This document shows, one piece after another, positions 7,034 through 12,958 of a DNA stretch of 12,959 bases. This stretch comes from an uncultured Bacilli bacterium (lineage in GTDB: Bacteria; Bacillota_I; Bacilli_A; RF39; UBA660): contig CANQZL010000024.1 of NCBI GenBank assembly GCA_947628325.1, positions 1 through 12,959 of the forward strand. The letters are read 5' to 3'. Made by a program: the position numbers and the translations under genes. The notes below the pieces were generated by a model. The model ran no database searches. It saw nothing but the letters and a program-made list of their open reading frames with translations, and was not told the origin of the DNA. Positions within the stretch are counted from its first letter, which is position 1, and every line of letters begins with the position of its first letter.

Positions 7034-8878
7034 ATGACTAAAGAAAATAAAAAATTTTCGGCATTTAAATTATTTTATGATGAATTAATATATAAAAAGA
7101 ATCCTAATATTTCATATTATAAAATAGATAGAAACATCAAAAATATTGACGAAATAGTTCATTATATAATAAAGACTTCAACAAAAGATTCAAAACTTTA
7201 TACATTAAAATTAAATAGATATCATAAAAGATTAAAAGAAAATCTAGAGACAATTTATAAATATAATAAAGATTTATATGAGTTTTATTATTTATTATAT
7301 AAGACAAAAATGGAAATATGTAATGATAAAATTGAAGACATGCCTCTTATAATAGCTTGTTCTTTTTATGAGGATTATCGTCTAGATAATTTAGAAGATT
7401 CTAGTTTAAATAGAATTCCTAAATATTCTTCATTAGAAAAGAAAGAAATAAGAAAAAAAGCTAAACAAATGACTAGTTTTGAATACTTTATTTCTTTAAT
7501 AGAAGAAAAAAATAATATAATATTTACCAAATTTTTAGAAAAAGCTAAATACATAATGTCATTTAAAGTAAATAAAAATGAAACGTTTGATAATTATATG
7601 AGTCGTTTATCTAAACTTTTATATGAATTTACTCATGTATATAGTCGTCTTGAAAATAAATTAGAAAGAATAGGATGTTCTTCAGAAATATGTGACAAAA
7701 TGTTTATTGCTTACAAGATAAAACTTGAAAATTGGAATGAAGACATTAAACAAATGATTATTAACTATTTTGAAACTATATATAATCAAGAGATTAAAGA
7801 GAGTCAAACACAATTACAATTTAATTCTAGTAATGACCTAACATATGAAGAATATACTAAAATAATTACTAATTTATGTGATGAAAAAAATAATTATATT
7901 CAAGCCTTTGAAAATGATGAATTTGTTCCTTTAACTATAGAAGGTAATAATTATGAAGAAATATTTAAAAATAGTTTAATAAATAGTTATTTTGACTATC
8001 GATATAAAAATAAATTAAATACTTCATCTAAGGTCAATGAATTTGTAGATCGTACCCTAGACTTATATAGTCTTGCTAATGATTTAGTTAATCAAATTTT
8101 TGAAAGAATAATATTTGATTCAGGACATTCTAAAAACCTTGGTAGAAACAATGATGCTAAAAGTGCTATTTTAACTAGGATTTATGATTTATATGAACCT
8201 AAGTATTTGACTTTATCATATGAAAATGCTAAGAAAGAATTTGAAGAATTATTAGACTTACAATCTTCTACATTCAAAAGTGAATATAAAAGATTACTTG
8301 ATAGTAAAAAAAGAGAATATGATTTCCATGGTCCTATTCCTTCAAAAGACTTCATTAATGCTAAAATAATTGAAAAGAGAAAACAATTTATATTAGATTA
8401 TTGTATAACAGAACTTAAGTCACGTGACTTCTTAGAAAACTATGATACTAGAGATTATGATTTATTAGTTATGAGTGAAGATATTCCAAATAATGATATG
8501 GTTAGTTTATATAGACAAATGAAAGAAAAAATAGCTAATTTTGACTTCAGTAAATTATTTTTTATGAATTCTGCTATAATCGATGATGAAGATGAAAGAA
8601 AAGTCTTATTAAGTGGTGCTCAAGAATTAACTGTTAAAAGTATATATCATAATTTAAATATTAATAAAGCTTTTAATCCAGATCTTATTAGTAATTATCG
8701 TGACATATGCTTTGGTTATTTAAATGAACAAATGATTTTTTCTAAAGAAAAAGATACTAAATTAGATAATTATCATAACTATGAATTATATTTAAAGGAA
8801 AGAAATTTATTCAATAATCAAAGTAAATGGCAAAAATTTATTACTAATAATAAATTAAAAGGTAATATAAGTAGGTGA
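7034..8878 (+). CDS. Large hypothetical helical protein, 614 aa
   Basis: No family was recognised. There is no signal peptide or membrane helix, so it is probably cytoplasmic. Composition is dominated by Lys, Asn, Glu, Leu, Tyr and Ile, and most of the length should be helical. A helical N-terminal part (about 1-255) ends at a polar break near 256-270. A second helical part (about 270-420) follows. The stretch with the fewest low-complexity features (about 425-480) contains YDFHGPIPSKDF and a DTRDYDLLVMSEDIP segment. A C-terminal helical part (about 485-614) ends in a basic tail. No nucleotide-binding, protease or nuclease motif could be identified. ATG 7034 follows GGGTGAG (7022-7028), which overlaps the previous stop. 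It ends in TGA (8876-8878), which is also part of the next ribosome binding site, so the three genes from 6774 to 9138 form one coupled unit. Confidence 0.88.
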   Translation: MTKENKKFSAFKLFYDELIYKKNPNISYYKIDRNIKNIDEIVHYIIKTSTKDSKLYTLKLNRYHKRLKENLETIYKYNKDLYEFYYLLYKTKMEICNDKIEDMPLIIACSFYEDYRLDNLEDSSLNRIPKYSSLEKKEIRKKAKQMTSFEYFISLIEEKNNIIFTKFLEKAKYIMSFKVNKNETFDNYMSRLSKLLYEFTHVYSRLENKLERIGCSSEICDKMFIAYKIKLENWNEDIKQMIINYFETIYNQEIKESQTQLQFNSSNDLTYEEYTKIITNLCDEKNNYIQAFENDEFVPLTIEGNNYEEIFKNSLINSYFDYRYKNKLNTSSKVNEFVDRTLDLYSLANDLVNQIFERIIFDSGHSKNLGRNNDAKSAILTRIYDLYEPKYLTLSYENAKKEFEELLDLQSSTFKSEYKRLLDSKKREYDFHGPIPSKDFINAKIIEKRKQFILDYCITELKSRDFLENYDTRDYDLLVMSEDIPNNDMVSLYRQMKEKIANFDFSKLFFMNSAIIDDEDERKVLLSGAQELTVKSIYHNLNINKAFNPDLISNYRDICFGYLNEQMIFSKEKDTKLDNYHNYELYLKERNLFNNQSKWQKFITNNKLKGNISR

Positions 8879-8883
8879 GTTAA

Positions 8884-9138
8884 ATGATAGAGACTTATTT
8901 AAAAAGCTATAATGAATTATCTCTTGACTCAAAAAGAGAAATTCTTCTTAAAGAAGTAAGCGAAATACTATCTATTATTGAAGAATTATGTACAAAAAAG
9001 AAAATTGATATAGAAAAATTAAATAGTTCTAATTATATAAAAAATAGAGAGTTATTATTTGAAAAAGATTATTATGATTTACTATTTATGTATATTATTT
9101 ATATAAAAGAGGATTTAGCATCTCTTCTAAGTACCTAA
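8884..9138 (+). CDS. Hypothetical small helical protein, 84 aa
   Basis: A soluble helical protein with a Leu/Glu/Lys-rich first half and a hydrophobic, aromatic second half (DYYDLLFMYIIYIKEDLASLL, roughly residues 60-80) that could pack against a partner or a membrane. No family was recognised. ATG 8884 is five bases after AGGTGA (8873-8878), a site that contains the stop of the previous gene, so it is translationally coupled to the 614-residue protein. It is the last gene of the unit; its TAA (9136-9138) lies within the terminator hairpin. Confidence 0.8.
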   Translation: MIETYLKSYNELSLDSKREILLKEVSEILSIIEELCTKKKIDIEKLNSSNYIKNRELLFEKDYYDLLFMYIIYIKEDLASLLST

Positions 9139-9152
9139 AAAGGTACTTTTTT
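9129..9152 (+). terminator. Terminator overlapping the 9138 stop
   Basis: An 8-bp stem, AAGTACCT (9129-9136) with AGGTACTT (9141-9148), has an AAAA loop and a T run. The stop codon of the 8884 gene is inside the hairpin. Confidence 0.85.
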
Positions 9153-9163
9153 ATTTCTTTTTG

Positions 9164-9172
9164 TGTTATACT
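9164..9172 (+). promoter_or_regulatory. Extended -10 promoter for the 9195 gene
   Basis: TGTTATACT (9164-9172) has a TGn extension and a good TATACT box. No clear -35 is visible. Transcription should start shortly before the site AGGAAGTGA (9182-9190). Confidence 0.5.
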
Positions 9173-9194
9173 AAATGGCATAGGAAGTGATACT

Positions 9195-9947
9195 ATGGAA
9201 CTTGAAGATATTATTGAAAAAATAAAAAGATTAGACAATGGTGGCAATGGGACAAATATGGTTTGTTTTATTATTGCTTTTGATTTACTTTATTTTCTTA
9301 AAGATAATGATAATAAAGAAAGATTTATTCACGAATATTATAAAAATGACAATGGTATGTTTACAGCTAATTTTAAAAAAATATGCTATTATTGTGAATC
9401 TATTCTTCTAGCTGATAATGTTTATGATAATATGCTAAAATCAATTGAAATGGAAGTAAAAAGAGAAGATTTAGTCAGTATGTATAATTACTATGATGCT
9501 ATTGATAAAATAGAAAAAGCTAATAAAAGTCCTAAAAATATGATAAGTGATGGATTTAAGATTCGTTTATTAAAAAATACCTTTGATAAAAGTAATGAAG
9601 ATTATGTTTTATTAAATGATAAAGTAAGAGAATTAAAAAATAGATATGATAAAAATATGATTGACACAATAACAATTATTGCTATATTTATTGCGATTAG
9701 CATAGGCATGGTAAGTGGTATTAGCTTTAGTCTTCAAGCATTTACAAATATTACAAATTTAAATGCTCCAATAGTTTGTCTTGCAGTTTCATTAGTAGGT
9801 TTTGTTATTTTTAACTTATTTTATACTATATTTTCTTTTGTTACTAAATTGAGTGGTAAAAATATAGATAAAAAAGGTAATTTTGTTTTCATTGATGTAG
9901 TATTTATCCTATTAATTGTCTTTTTTGCAGTAATTACTATTGTTTAG
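9195..9947 (+). CDS. Hypothetical protein with three C-terminal membrane segments, 250 aa
   Basis: The first 155 residues are a polar, helical, probably cytoplasmic domain. It contains a short Gly/Asn-rich loop (GGNGTN, 16-21) and a hydrophobic stretch VCFIIAFDLLYFL (23-35) that is more likely a buried helix than a membrane span. Cys64 and Cys67 (CYYC) form a close pair. Hydrophobic membrane segments lie at about 157-181, 191-216 and 229-250, so the C terminus ends in the membrane or just beyond. No family was recognised. ATG 9195 follows AGGAAGTGA (9182-9190). It has its own promoter and no convincing terminator before the tRNA promoter, although an A/T palindrome lies at 9995-10010. Confidence 0.87.
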   Translation: MELEDIIEKIKRLDNGGNGTNMVCFIIAFDLLYFLKDNDNKERFIHEYYKNDNGMFTANFKKICYYCESILLADNVYDNMLKSIEMEVKREDLVSMYNYYDAIDKIEKANKSPKNMISDGFKIRLLKNTFDKSNEDYVLLNDKVRELKNRYDKNMIDTITIIAIFIAISIGMVSGISFSLQAFTNITNLNAPIVCLAVSLVGFVIFNLFYTIFSFVTKLSGKNIDKKGNFVFIDVVFILLIVFFAVITIV

Positions 9948-10012
9948 TTAAATAAAATCTTTTAAATCAAACAACTAACAATGCATATCTTACAATTTTT
10001 TAAAAAAAAATA

Positions 10013-10041
10013 TTGCACAAAGTTAGTCTTTATGATATTAT
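10013..10041 (+). promoter_or_regulatory. Promoter of the tRNA pair
   Basis: TTGCAC (10013-10018), a 17-bp spacer, and TATTAT (10036-10041) with a TGn extension at 10033-10035. The -10 ends 12 bases before the first tRNA. Confidence 0.75.
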
Positions 10042-10053
10042 TAAATGGTCGAT

Positions 10054-10130
10054 GGACCTCTAGCTCAGTTGGTTAGAGCATCCGGCTCATAACCGGGCGG
10101 TCGTAGGTTCGAGTCCTACGAGGTCCACCA
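10054..10130 (+). tRNA. tRNA with CAU anticodon, probably tRNA-Ile2 (lysidine type)
   Basis: A full cloverleaf can be drawn. The acceptor stem is GGACCTC (10054-10060) with GAGGTCC (10120-10126); A is the discriminator and CCA (10128-10130) is encoded. The anticodon loop CTCATAA has CAT at 10088-10090, closed by TCCGG/CCGGG. The acceptor start GGACCT and the loop CTCATAA resemble the Bacillus-group tRNA-Ile with CAU, in which TilS changes C34 to lysidine so that AUA is read. Bacillus-type elongator Met tRNAs, as recalled, start GGCGG and have loop TTCATAC. An elongator Met assignment is the alternative; an initiator is unlikely because the three G-C pairs typical of initiator anticodon stems are absent. 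Confidence 0.95.
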
Positions 10131-10138
10131 TTTTATAT

Positions 10139-10223
10139 GCAGGTGTGGCGAAATTGGTAGACGCGCTAGACTTAGGATCTAGTTCCTTGCGGAGTGGGGG
10201 TTCAAGTCCCTTCACCTGCACCA
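10139..10223 (+). tRNA. tRNA-Leu (UAG anticodon)
   Basis: The acceptor stem GCAGGTG (10139-10145) pairs with CACCTGC (10213-10219), followed by discriminator A and encoded CCA (10221-10223). The anticodon stem CTAGA/TCTAG encloses CTTAGGA with TAG at 10173-10175. The long variable arm (about 10183-10195) is as expected for a class II leucine tRNA. It lies eight bases after the first tRNA and shares its promoter. Confidence 0.96.
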
Positions 10224-10233
10224 GATTGATATG

Positions 10234-10250
10234 AAATAGCTTCGAAAAGT
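10234..10250 (+). repeat. 17-nt direct repeat, left copy
   Basis: AAATAGCTTCGAAAAGT is identical to 11953-11969. It contains the palindrome TTCGAA and begins 11 bases after the tRNA-Leu CCA. The two copies bracket the transglutaminase-like gene and the remnants. Confidence 0.8.
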
Positions 10251-10304
10251 TATAAAAGAATGTATTAAAAATATATTCTTTAACTTGGAAGGAGCTGTTT
10301 TTTT
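10234..10304 (+). terminator. Terminator of the tRNA pair (repeat copy 1)
   Basis: A long imperfect hairpin. AAATAGCTTC (10234-10243) pairs with GGAGCTGTTT (10291-10300) using G-U pairs; AAGTTA pairs with TAACTT; AAAGAATGTATT (10255-10266) pairs with AATATATTCTTT (10270-10281). T residues end it at 10304. Its first 17 bases recur exactly at 11953-11969. Confidence 0.85.
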
Positions 10305-10314
10305 ATGATAAAAT
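10285..10314 (+). promoter_or_regulatory. Promoter for the transglutaminase-like gene, inside the tRNA terminator
   Basis: TTGGAA (10285-10290), an 18-bp spacer, and TAAAAT (10309-10314) with a TGn extension (10306-10308). The -35 lies in the right arm of the preceding hairpin. A second TATAAT at 10338-10343 has no matching -35. Confidence 0.5.
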
Positions 10315-10365
10315 ATTAATGAAAATAATTGAAACAATATAATGTAAGTAAATTGGAGGTAATAA

Positions 10366-11439
10366 ATGAGTGCGTTAAGTGAAAATACACAATTATATGA
10401 GTATTTGACTCAACACTATTCAACAACACATTATCGTTTTGAAAAAATTTTTGGTCATTCTTTTCCATATAAGAAATTGAATTTAGAATCTATAACAGAT
10501 TTAAAACTAGATGGAATAGAAGATTTAAGAGGAATAGAGGAATTACCACAACTTCGAAGTGTGGAAGTCAAAGGTGTTAGAGATTTATCTGAGTTGGAAA
10601 GATGTCCTTGTTTATCAAAAATTAAAGCAGATTTACCTGAACAACAAGTTAATGTTGATTCATTATTAAGATTATCACAAAGAGAAGGTATGGAAAGTTG
10701 CGAGTTTTATGGGAGAGGAGTTCATTCTATATCAAGTGAACAGGCAATGCAATTTGGTAAAACTACAAGTATATCTTATGAGTCTTTAGCAAAGTTGAGT
10801 CCGGAACAATTTTCAAAAGTTCAAGCTAGATTTAAAGAAATCCATTCTTTAATAAGACCTGAAATGGGTGAAGTTGAAAAAGTTGAAACAGTATATAGAC
10901 ATTTATTATCACAAGATTTTCAATATGATAAGAATAATCATCAAATAGGTAGTAATGGATATTTAATAAATAACACAATGTATGGTCCATTAGTTGAAAA
11001 TAAAGGGGTTTGTTCTGGTATTGCTCAAGCACTTGAACACGCTTTAAGAAACGAAGGGTTAGATGCTGTTTCGTGTGGTGGCTGGGCCAATAATAAGCCA
11101 ATGGCTGGAGATAGTCATCAATGGAATCAAGTTAAAGTAGATGGACAATGGTATAATTTAGATTTAACTAATGACTACGATAAGAAATCTTGGAGATTTT
11201 TTATGAAAAGTGATGGTGATCGTGATTGGGCTGAATGTCATTATGCTGATAAAGAGGATAAAAATGAGCCAATACATGATTGTACATCAACTAAGTACGA
11301 TGAGGTTTATAGAGAAGATTCTAGACAAAGAGAAATTAGAAAATTACAACAACAAAAAGATCAATTAAGACAACAACAAATAAATATTACTCTATCAGCA
11401 ATGGATAATCAAACGTATGTTGAACATAGAAAGAAGTAA
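10366..11439 (+). CDS. Leucine-rich-repeat plus transglutaminase-like cysteine protein, 357 aa
   Basis: The C-terminal domain (about 170-290) has the transglutaminase/papain-like fold signature: Cys216 in ENKGVCSGIAQA, His251 in GDSHQWNQV, and Asp266 in WYNLDLTND. The triad is complete. Members of this fold hydrolyse, cross-link or amidate proteins; the substrate here is unknown. Residues 46-90 hold two leucine-rich-type repeats with a 20-residue period (L46-L63 and V66-L83, pattern L-x-L-x-G-I-x-D-L-x-x-I-E-x-L-P-x-L) and part of a third. Residues 315-340 are a Gln/Arg/Lys-rich coiled coil. There is no signal peptide or membrane segment. ATG 10366 follows GGAGG (10355-10359). G+C in sampled lines is about one third, against about one fifth in the 7034 gene, and Gln, Arg and Gly are more frequent, which suggests a separate origin. 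It is intact, while the sequence just downstream is decayed. A delivered effector or a housekeeping peptidase are both possible. Confidence 0.88.
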   Translation: MSALSENTQLYEYLTQHYSTTHYRFEKIFGHSFPYKKLNLESITDLKLDGIEDLRGIEELPQLRSVEVKGVRDLSELERCPCLSKIKADLPEQQVNVDSLLRLSQREGMESCEFYGRGVHSISSEQAMQFGKTTSISYESLAKLSPEQFSKVQARFKEIHSLIRPEMGEVEKVETVYRHLLSQDFQYDKNNHQIGSNGYLINNTMYGPLVENKGVCSGIAQALEHALRNEGLDAVSCGGWANNKPMAGDSHQWNQVKVDGQWYNLDLTNDYDKKSWRFFMKSDGDRDWAECHYADKEDKNEPIHDCTSTKYDEVYREDSRQREIRKLQQQKDQLRQQQINITLSAMDNQTYVEHRKK

Positions 11440-11447
11440 ATGTTGTG

Positions 11448-11624
11448 ATGAAGAAAACACTAGAAGATGAATATTTATGAGGTCAATTTACAAAAATAAA
11501 AAAATCAAGAATAAAAAGATAGGTATATCATCCCCTTCAAACAGCAAAAGAATGTCAAAAACTACAAACATTATTAGCATAAGATTTTGAATATTTAGAA
11601 AAATTTAAAAAAATGAATGATTAA
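11448..11624 (+). pseudogene. Decayed small gene with three in-frame stops
   Basis: One frame from ATG 11448 reads MKKTLEDEYL, stop (TGA 11478-11480), GQFTKIKKSRIKR, stop (TAG 11520-11522), VYHPLQTAKECQKLQTLLA, stop (TAA 11580-11582), DFEYLEKFKKMND, and the final TAA (11622-11624). The pieces stay in one frame, and together they read like a single helical, charged protein of about 58 codons. Each internal stop is one C-to-T change away from a sense codon (CGA, CAG, CAA), which fits gene decay in an AT-biased genome. The family is unknown. It begins nine bases after the transglutaminase-like gene and may once have been its partner or a continuation of it. Confidence 0.5.
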
Positions 11625-11860
11625 ACCATCAGTAGGCGATTTTTCAATAAATTGTCCCAATAGTTCTTTAAATGTAGTACCTACTGAACAATCTGTGCAA
11701 CAATCAAGCAACAACCATATATAGTTTAAATGCAAATTAAATAAGCAGGACCTATATTACCACTAATTATGAAAGAAATGGATGGATTGTTAATACTCTA
11801 CTAATAGTTTTAAGTATATTAGTAATAGTAATTTTAACTATATTTGGATTATTTTATTAA
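11617..11860 (+). pseudogene. Decayed gene for a protein with a C-terminal membrane segment
   Basis: ATG 11617 opens a 35-codon frame (MIKPSVGDFSINCPNSS and a Thr/Glu/Gln/Ser-rich stretch) that stops at TAG 11722-11724. The next frame then continues, through a stop at 11738-11740, into NYERNGWIVNT and a clear 20-residue hydrophobic tail ending at TAA 11858-11860. One frameshift near 11715-11722 and one stop would explain the break. The former product was probably a small tail-anchored or single-pass membrane protein. Its start overlaps the end of the previous remnant. No homologue was recognised. G+C is raised over most of the remnant, as in the transglutaminase-like gene. Confidence 0.45.
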
Positions 11861-11952
11861 TATAATTATTTTGATAAATTTTATAAAAATCATCTTCTAA
11901 TTGATTTAGAATTGGTAAATATTTTAGTAATTTCTTTAGATATAAGTGTTTT
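11861..11952. other. Non-coding AT-rich stretch, possible further coding debris
   Basis: No gene with a start codon is visible. On the plus strand the frame of the membrane tail stays open after its stop, to TAA 11969-11971, ending in LNSFEK. On the minus strand an open stretch of about 50 codons without a start runs from about 11990 to a stop at 11838-11840. At this A+T content neither can be told from chance. Confidence 0.4.
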
Positions 11953-11969
11953 AAATAGCTTCGAAAAGT
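11953..11969 (+). repeat. 17-nt direct repeat, right copy
   Basis: Exact copy of 10234-10250, in the same orientation, 1719 bases downstream. It may be a boundary of an inserted block or simply a shared terminator arm. Confidence 0.8.
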
Positions 11970-12006
11970 AAAAAATATATTTGTTAACTTTTAAAAGCTT
12001 TTTTTT
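11953..12006 (+). terminator. Terminator-like hairpin (repeat copy 2)
   Basis: AGCTT (11957-11961) pairs with AAGCT (11995-11999), and AAAAGTAA (11964-11971) pairs with TTAACTTTT (11984-11992) with one bulge. Seven T residues follow (12000-12006). The left arm is identical over 17 bases to the tRNA terminator at 10234-10250, while the right arms have diverged. Confidence 0.75.
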
Positions 12007-12048
12007 GAAAAAAATTTATCCTATATTTTAAAAAAGATATTAAAAATA

Positions 12049-12078
12049 TTGCTTTTAAATATTAATTTATGATATTCT
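12049..12078 (+). promoter_or_regulatory. Promoter for the 12102 gene
   Basis: TTGCTT (12049-12054), an 18-bp spacer, and TATTCT (12073-12078) with a TGn extension (12070-12072). The strong ribosome binding site AGGAGG (12086-12091) follows. Confidence 0.6.
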
Positions 12079-12101
12079 AAAAGATAGGAGGATTTATATT
12101 T

Positions 12102-12872
12102 ATGAGTAGTAAAAATATAGAATATATACATCCTAGTGTACTTATTAGACTTTTAGAAACAAATTTAAACAATAATCTAAGAAACATCAATGACTTAGTA
12201 AATTATGCCCATATTTCTGCAACAGAAGATAGTATCAAAAAATTTTTAGCTGATAAAACTGAAGAGGAAAACTATAAATGGCGAATAACTTTAGCTAGAA
12301 GCCAAGGTCAAAAAAGAGAAAAAAGACCTTTCCCATCAGATGAAAGAAATATTGATTTAGAAAAAATTTCCAAAATAGAATATAGGTTTGATTCACTTAT
12401 TCTAGAGTATTATAAAAGCTTATGTGTAATTTTAAAATTAAGATCATTAAAAATTCTTAACATACTTACTTGCTTAGTAAACAAAGATTTTACATCAATC
12501 GAAGAGGAGATTAAAAATCTAGACTTAGATATAGATCAAAATGGTAATATTTCTAAAAGAGATATTATGAGAATTATTATACCTTTATTATGTAATATTA
12601 AATTATTACTTAAAATGACAAGAGATGCCAATAATCCAGATACTTATTTGCTAAATAGAGAAGGTCAAGAATTCATCCTAAATAATGGTATCTTCCCTAT
12701 AGAAGATTTACAAATAACAAGTTTGTCTATGAGTGAAAGTCCTCTTTATATTCCTTTAACTGATAATCAAAGAAAAACTTTGTTTGAAAAAGAACAATCT
12801 TCTAAAAACAAAGCTGAAAAATTAGTTAAAGTAAGAAAAATGGTGAATAATAATATGTCAAATGTTTCATAG
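12102..12872 (+). CDS. Hypothetical protein with one EF-hand-like loop, 256 aa
   Basis: No family was recognised. The protein lacks a signal peptide and membrane segments. The N-terminal part (about 1-60) is helical with a possible small helical-bundle domain. A basic stretch (RSQGQKREKRPF, 66-77) follows. Helices at about 85-140 lead to a loop DIDQNGNISKRD (143-154) that fits the EF-hand pattern: Asp at 1 and 3, Asn at 5, Gly at 6, Ile at 8, Ser at 9, Asp at 12. Asp at position 12 is more like dockerin loops than classical EF-hands. It is flanked by helices (EEEIKNL and IMRIIIPLLCNIKLLLK), as a real helix-loop-helix would be. The C-terminal 40 residues are Lys-rich. ATG 12102 follows AGGAGG (12086-12091). 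It is a single-gene unit with normal low G+C, outside the acquired-looking block. Confidence 0.87.
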   Translation: MSSKNIEYIHPSVLIRLLETNLNNNLRNINDLVNYAHISATEDSIKKFLADKTEEENYKWRITLARSQGQKREKRPFPSDERNIDLEKISKIEYRFDSLILEYYKSLCVILKLRSLKILNILTCLVNKDFTSIEEEIKNLDLDIDQNGNISKRDIMRIIIPLLCNIKLLLKMTRDANNPDTYLLNREGQEFILNNGIFPIEDLQITSLSMSESPLYIPLTDNQRKTLFEKEQSSKNKAEKLVKVRKMVNNNMSNVS

Positions 12873-12879
12873 ATATTTA

Positions 12880-12909
12880 AATAGAGCAATTATTATTAAT
12901 TGCTCTATT
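12880..12909. terminator. Hairpin between converging genes
   Basis: A perfect 13-bp stem, AATAGAGCAATTA (12880-12892) with TAATTGCTCTATT (12897-12909), has a 4-nt loop. No long T run follows on the plus strand, and only ATTTAAATAT follows on the minus strand, so it is a strong hairpin but an atypical terminator. It could serve both directions. Confidence 0.6.
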
Positions 12910-12958
12910 CGACATTCATAGATAATCTATTAAAACATTGTTCAGCTGAATCCTGTGA
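12905..12958 (-). CDS. Possible 3' end of a minus-strand gene (partial)
   Basis: Reading the minus strand from 12958, 17 codons (SQDSAEQCFNRLSMNVE) end at TAG (12907-12905), inside the arm of the shared hairpin. Stops that overlap terminator arms are common elsewhere in this window, which supports a real gene end. The fragment is too short to identify. It could equally be a chance open frame. Confidence 0.3.
   Translation of the reverse strand, partial: SQDSAEQCFNRLSMNVE

Noticed and set aside
9995..10010. A/T palindrome after the 9195 gene as a terminator
   Set aside because: It consists only of A and T runs, with no stable stem, so it is not distinguishable from background.
10832..11101. 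89-codon open frame on the minus strand within the transglutaminase-like gene
   Set aside because: It is antisense to the catalytic region of an intact, recognisable gene and has no Shine-Dalgarno.
11478..11480. TGA read as Trp (alternative code) to rescue the 11448 frame
   Set aside because: TAG and TAA also interrupt the frame, TGA is a genuine stop at 8876-8878, and Trp is encoded by TGG in the other genes.
11838..11990. Minus-strand stretch reading LKKLLKYLPILNQLEDDF and onward without a start codon
   Set aside because: It reads like protein, but about 50 open codons without ATG in such AT-rich DNA is within chance, and it overlaps the plus-strand membrane-tail remnant.
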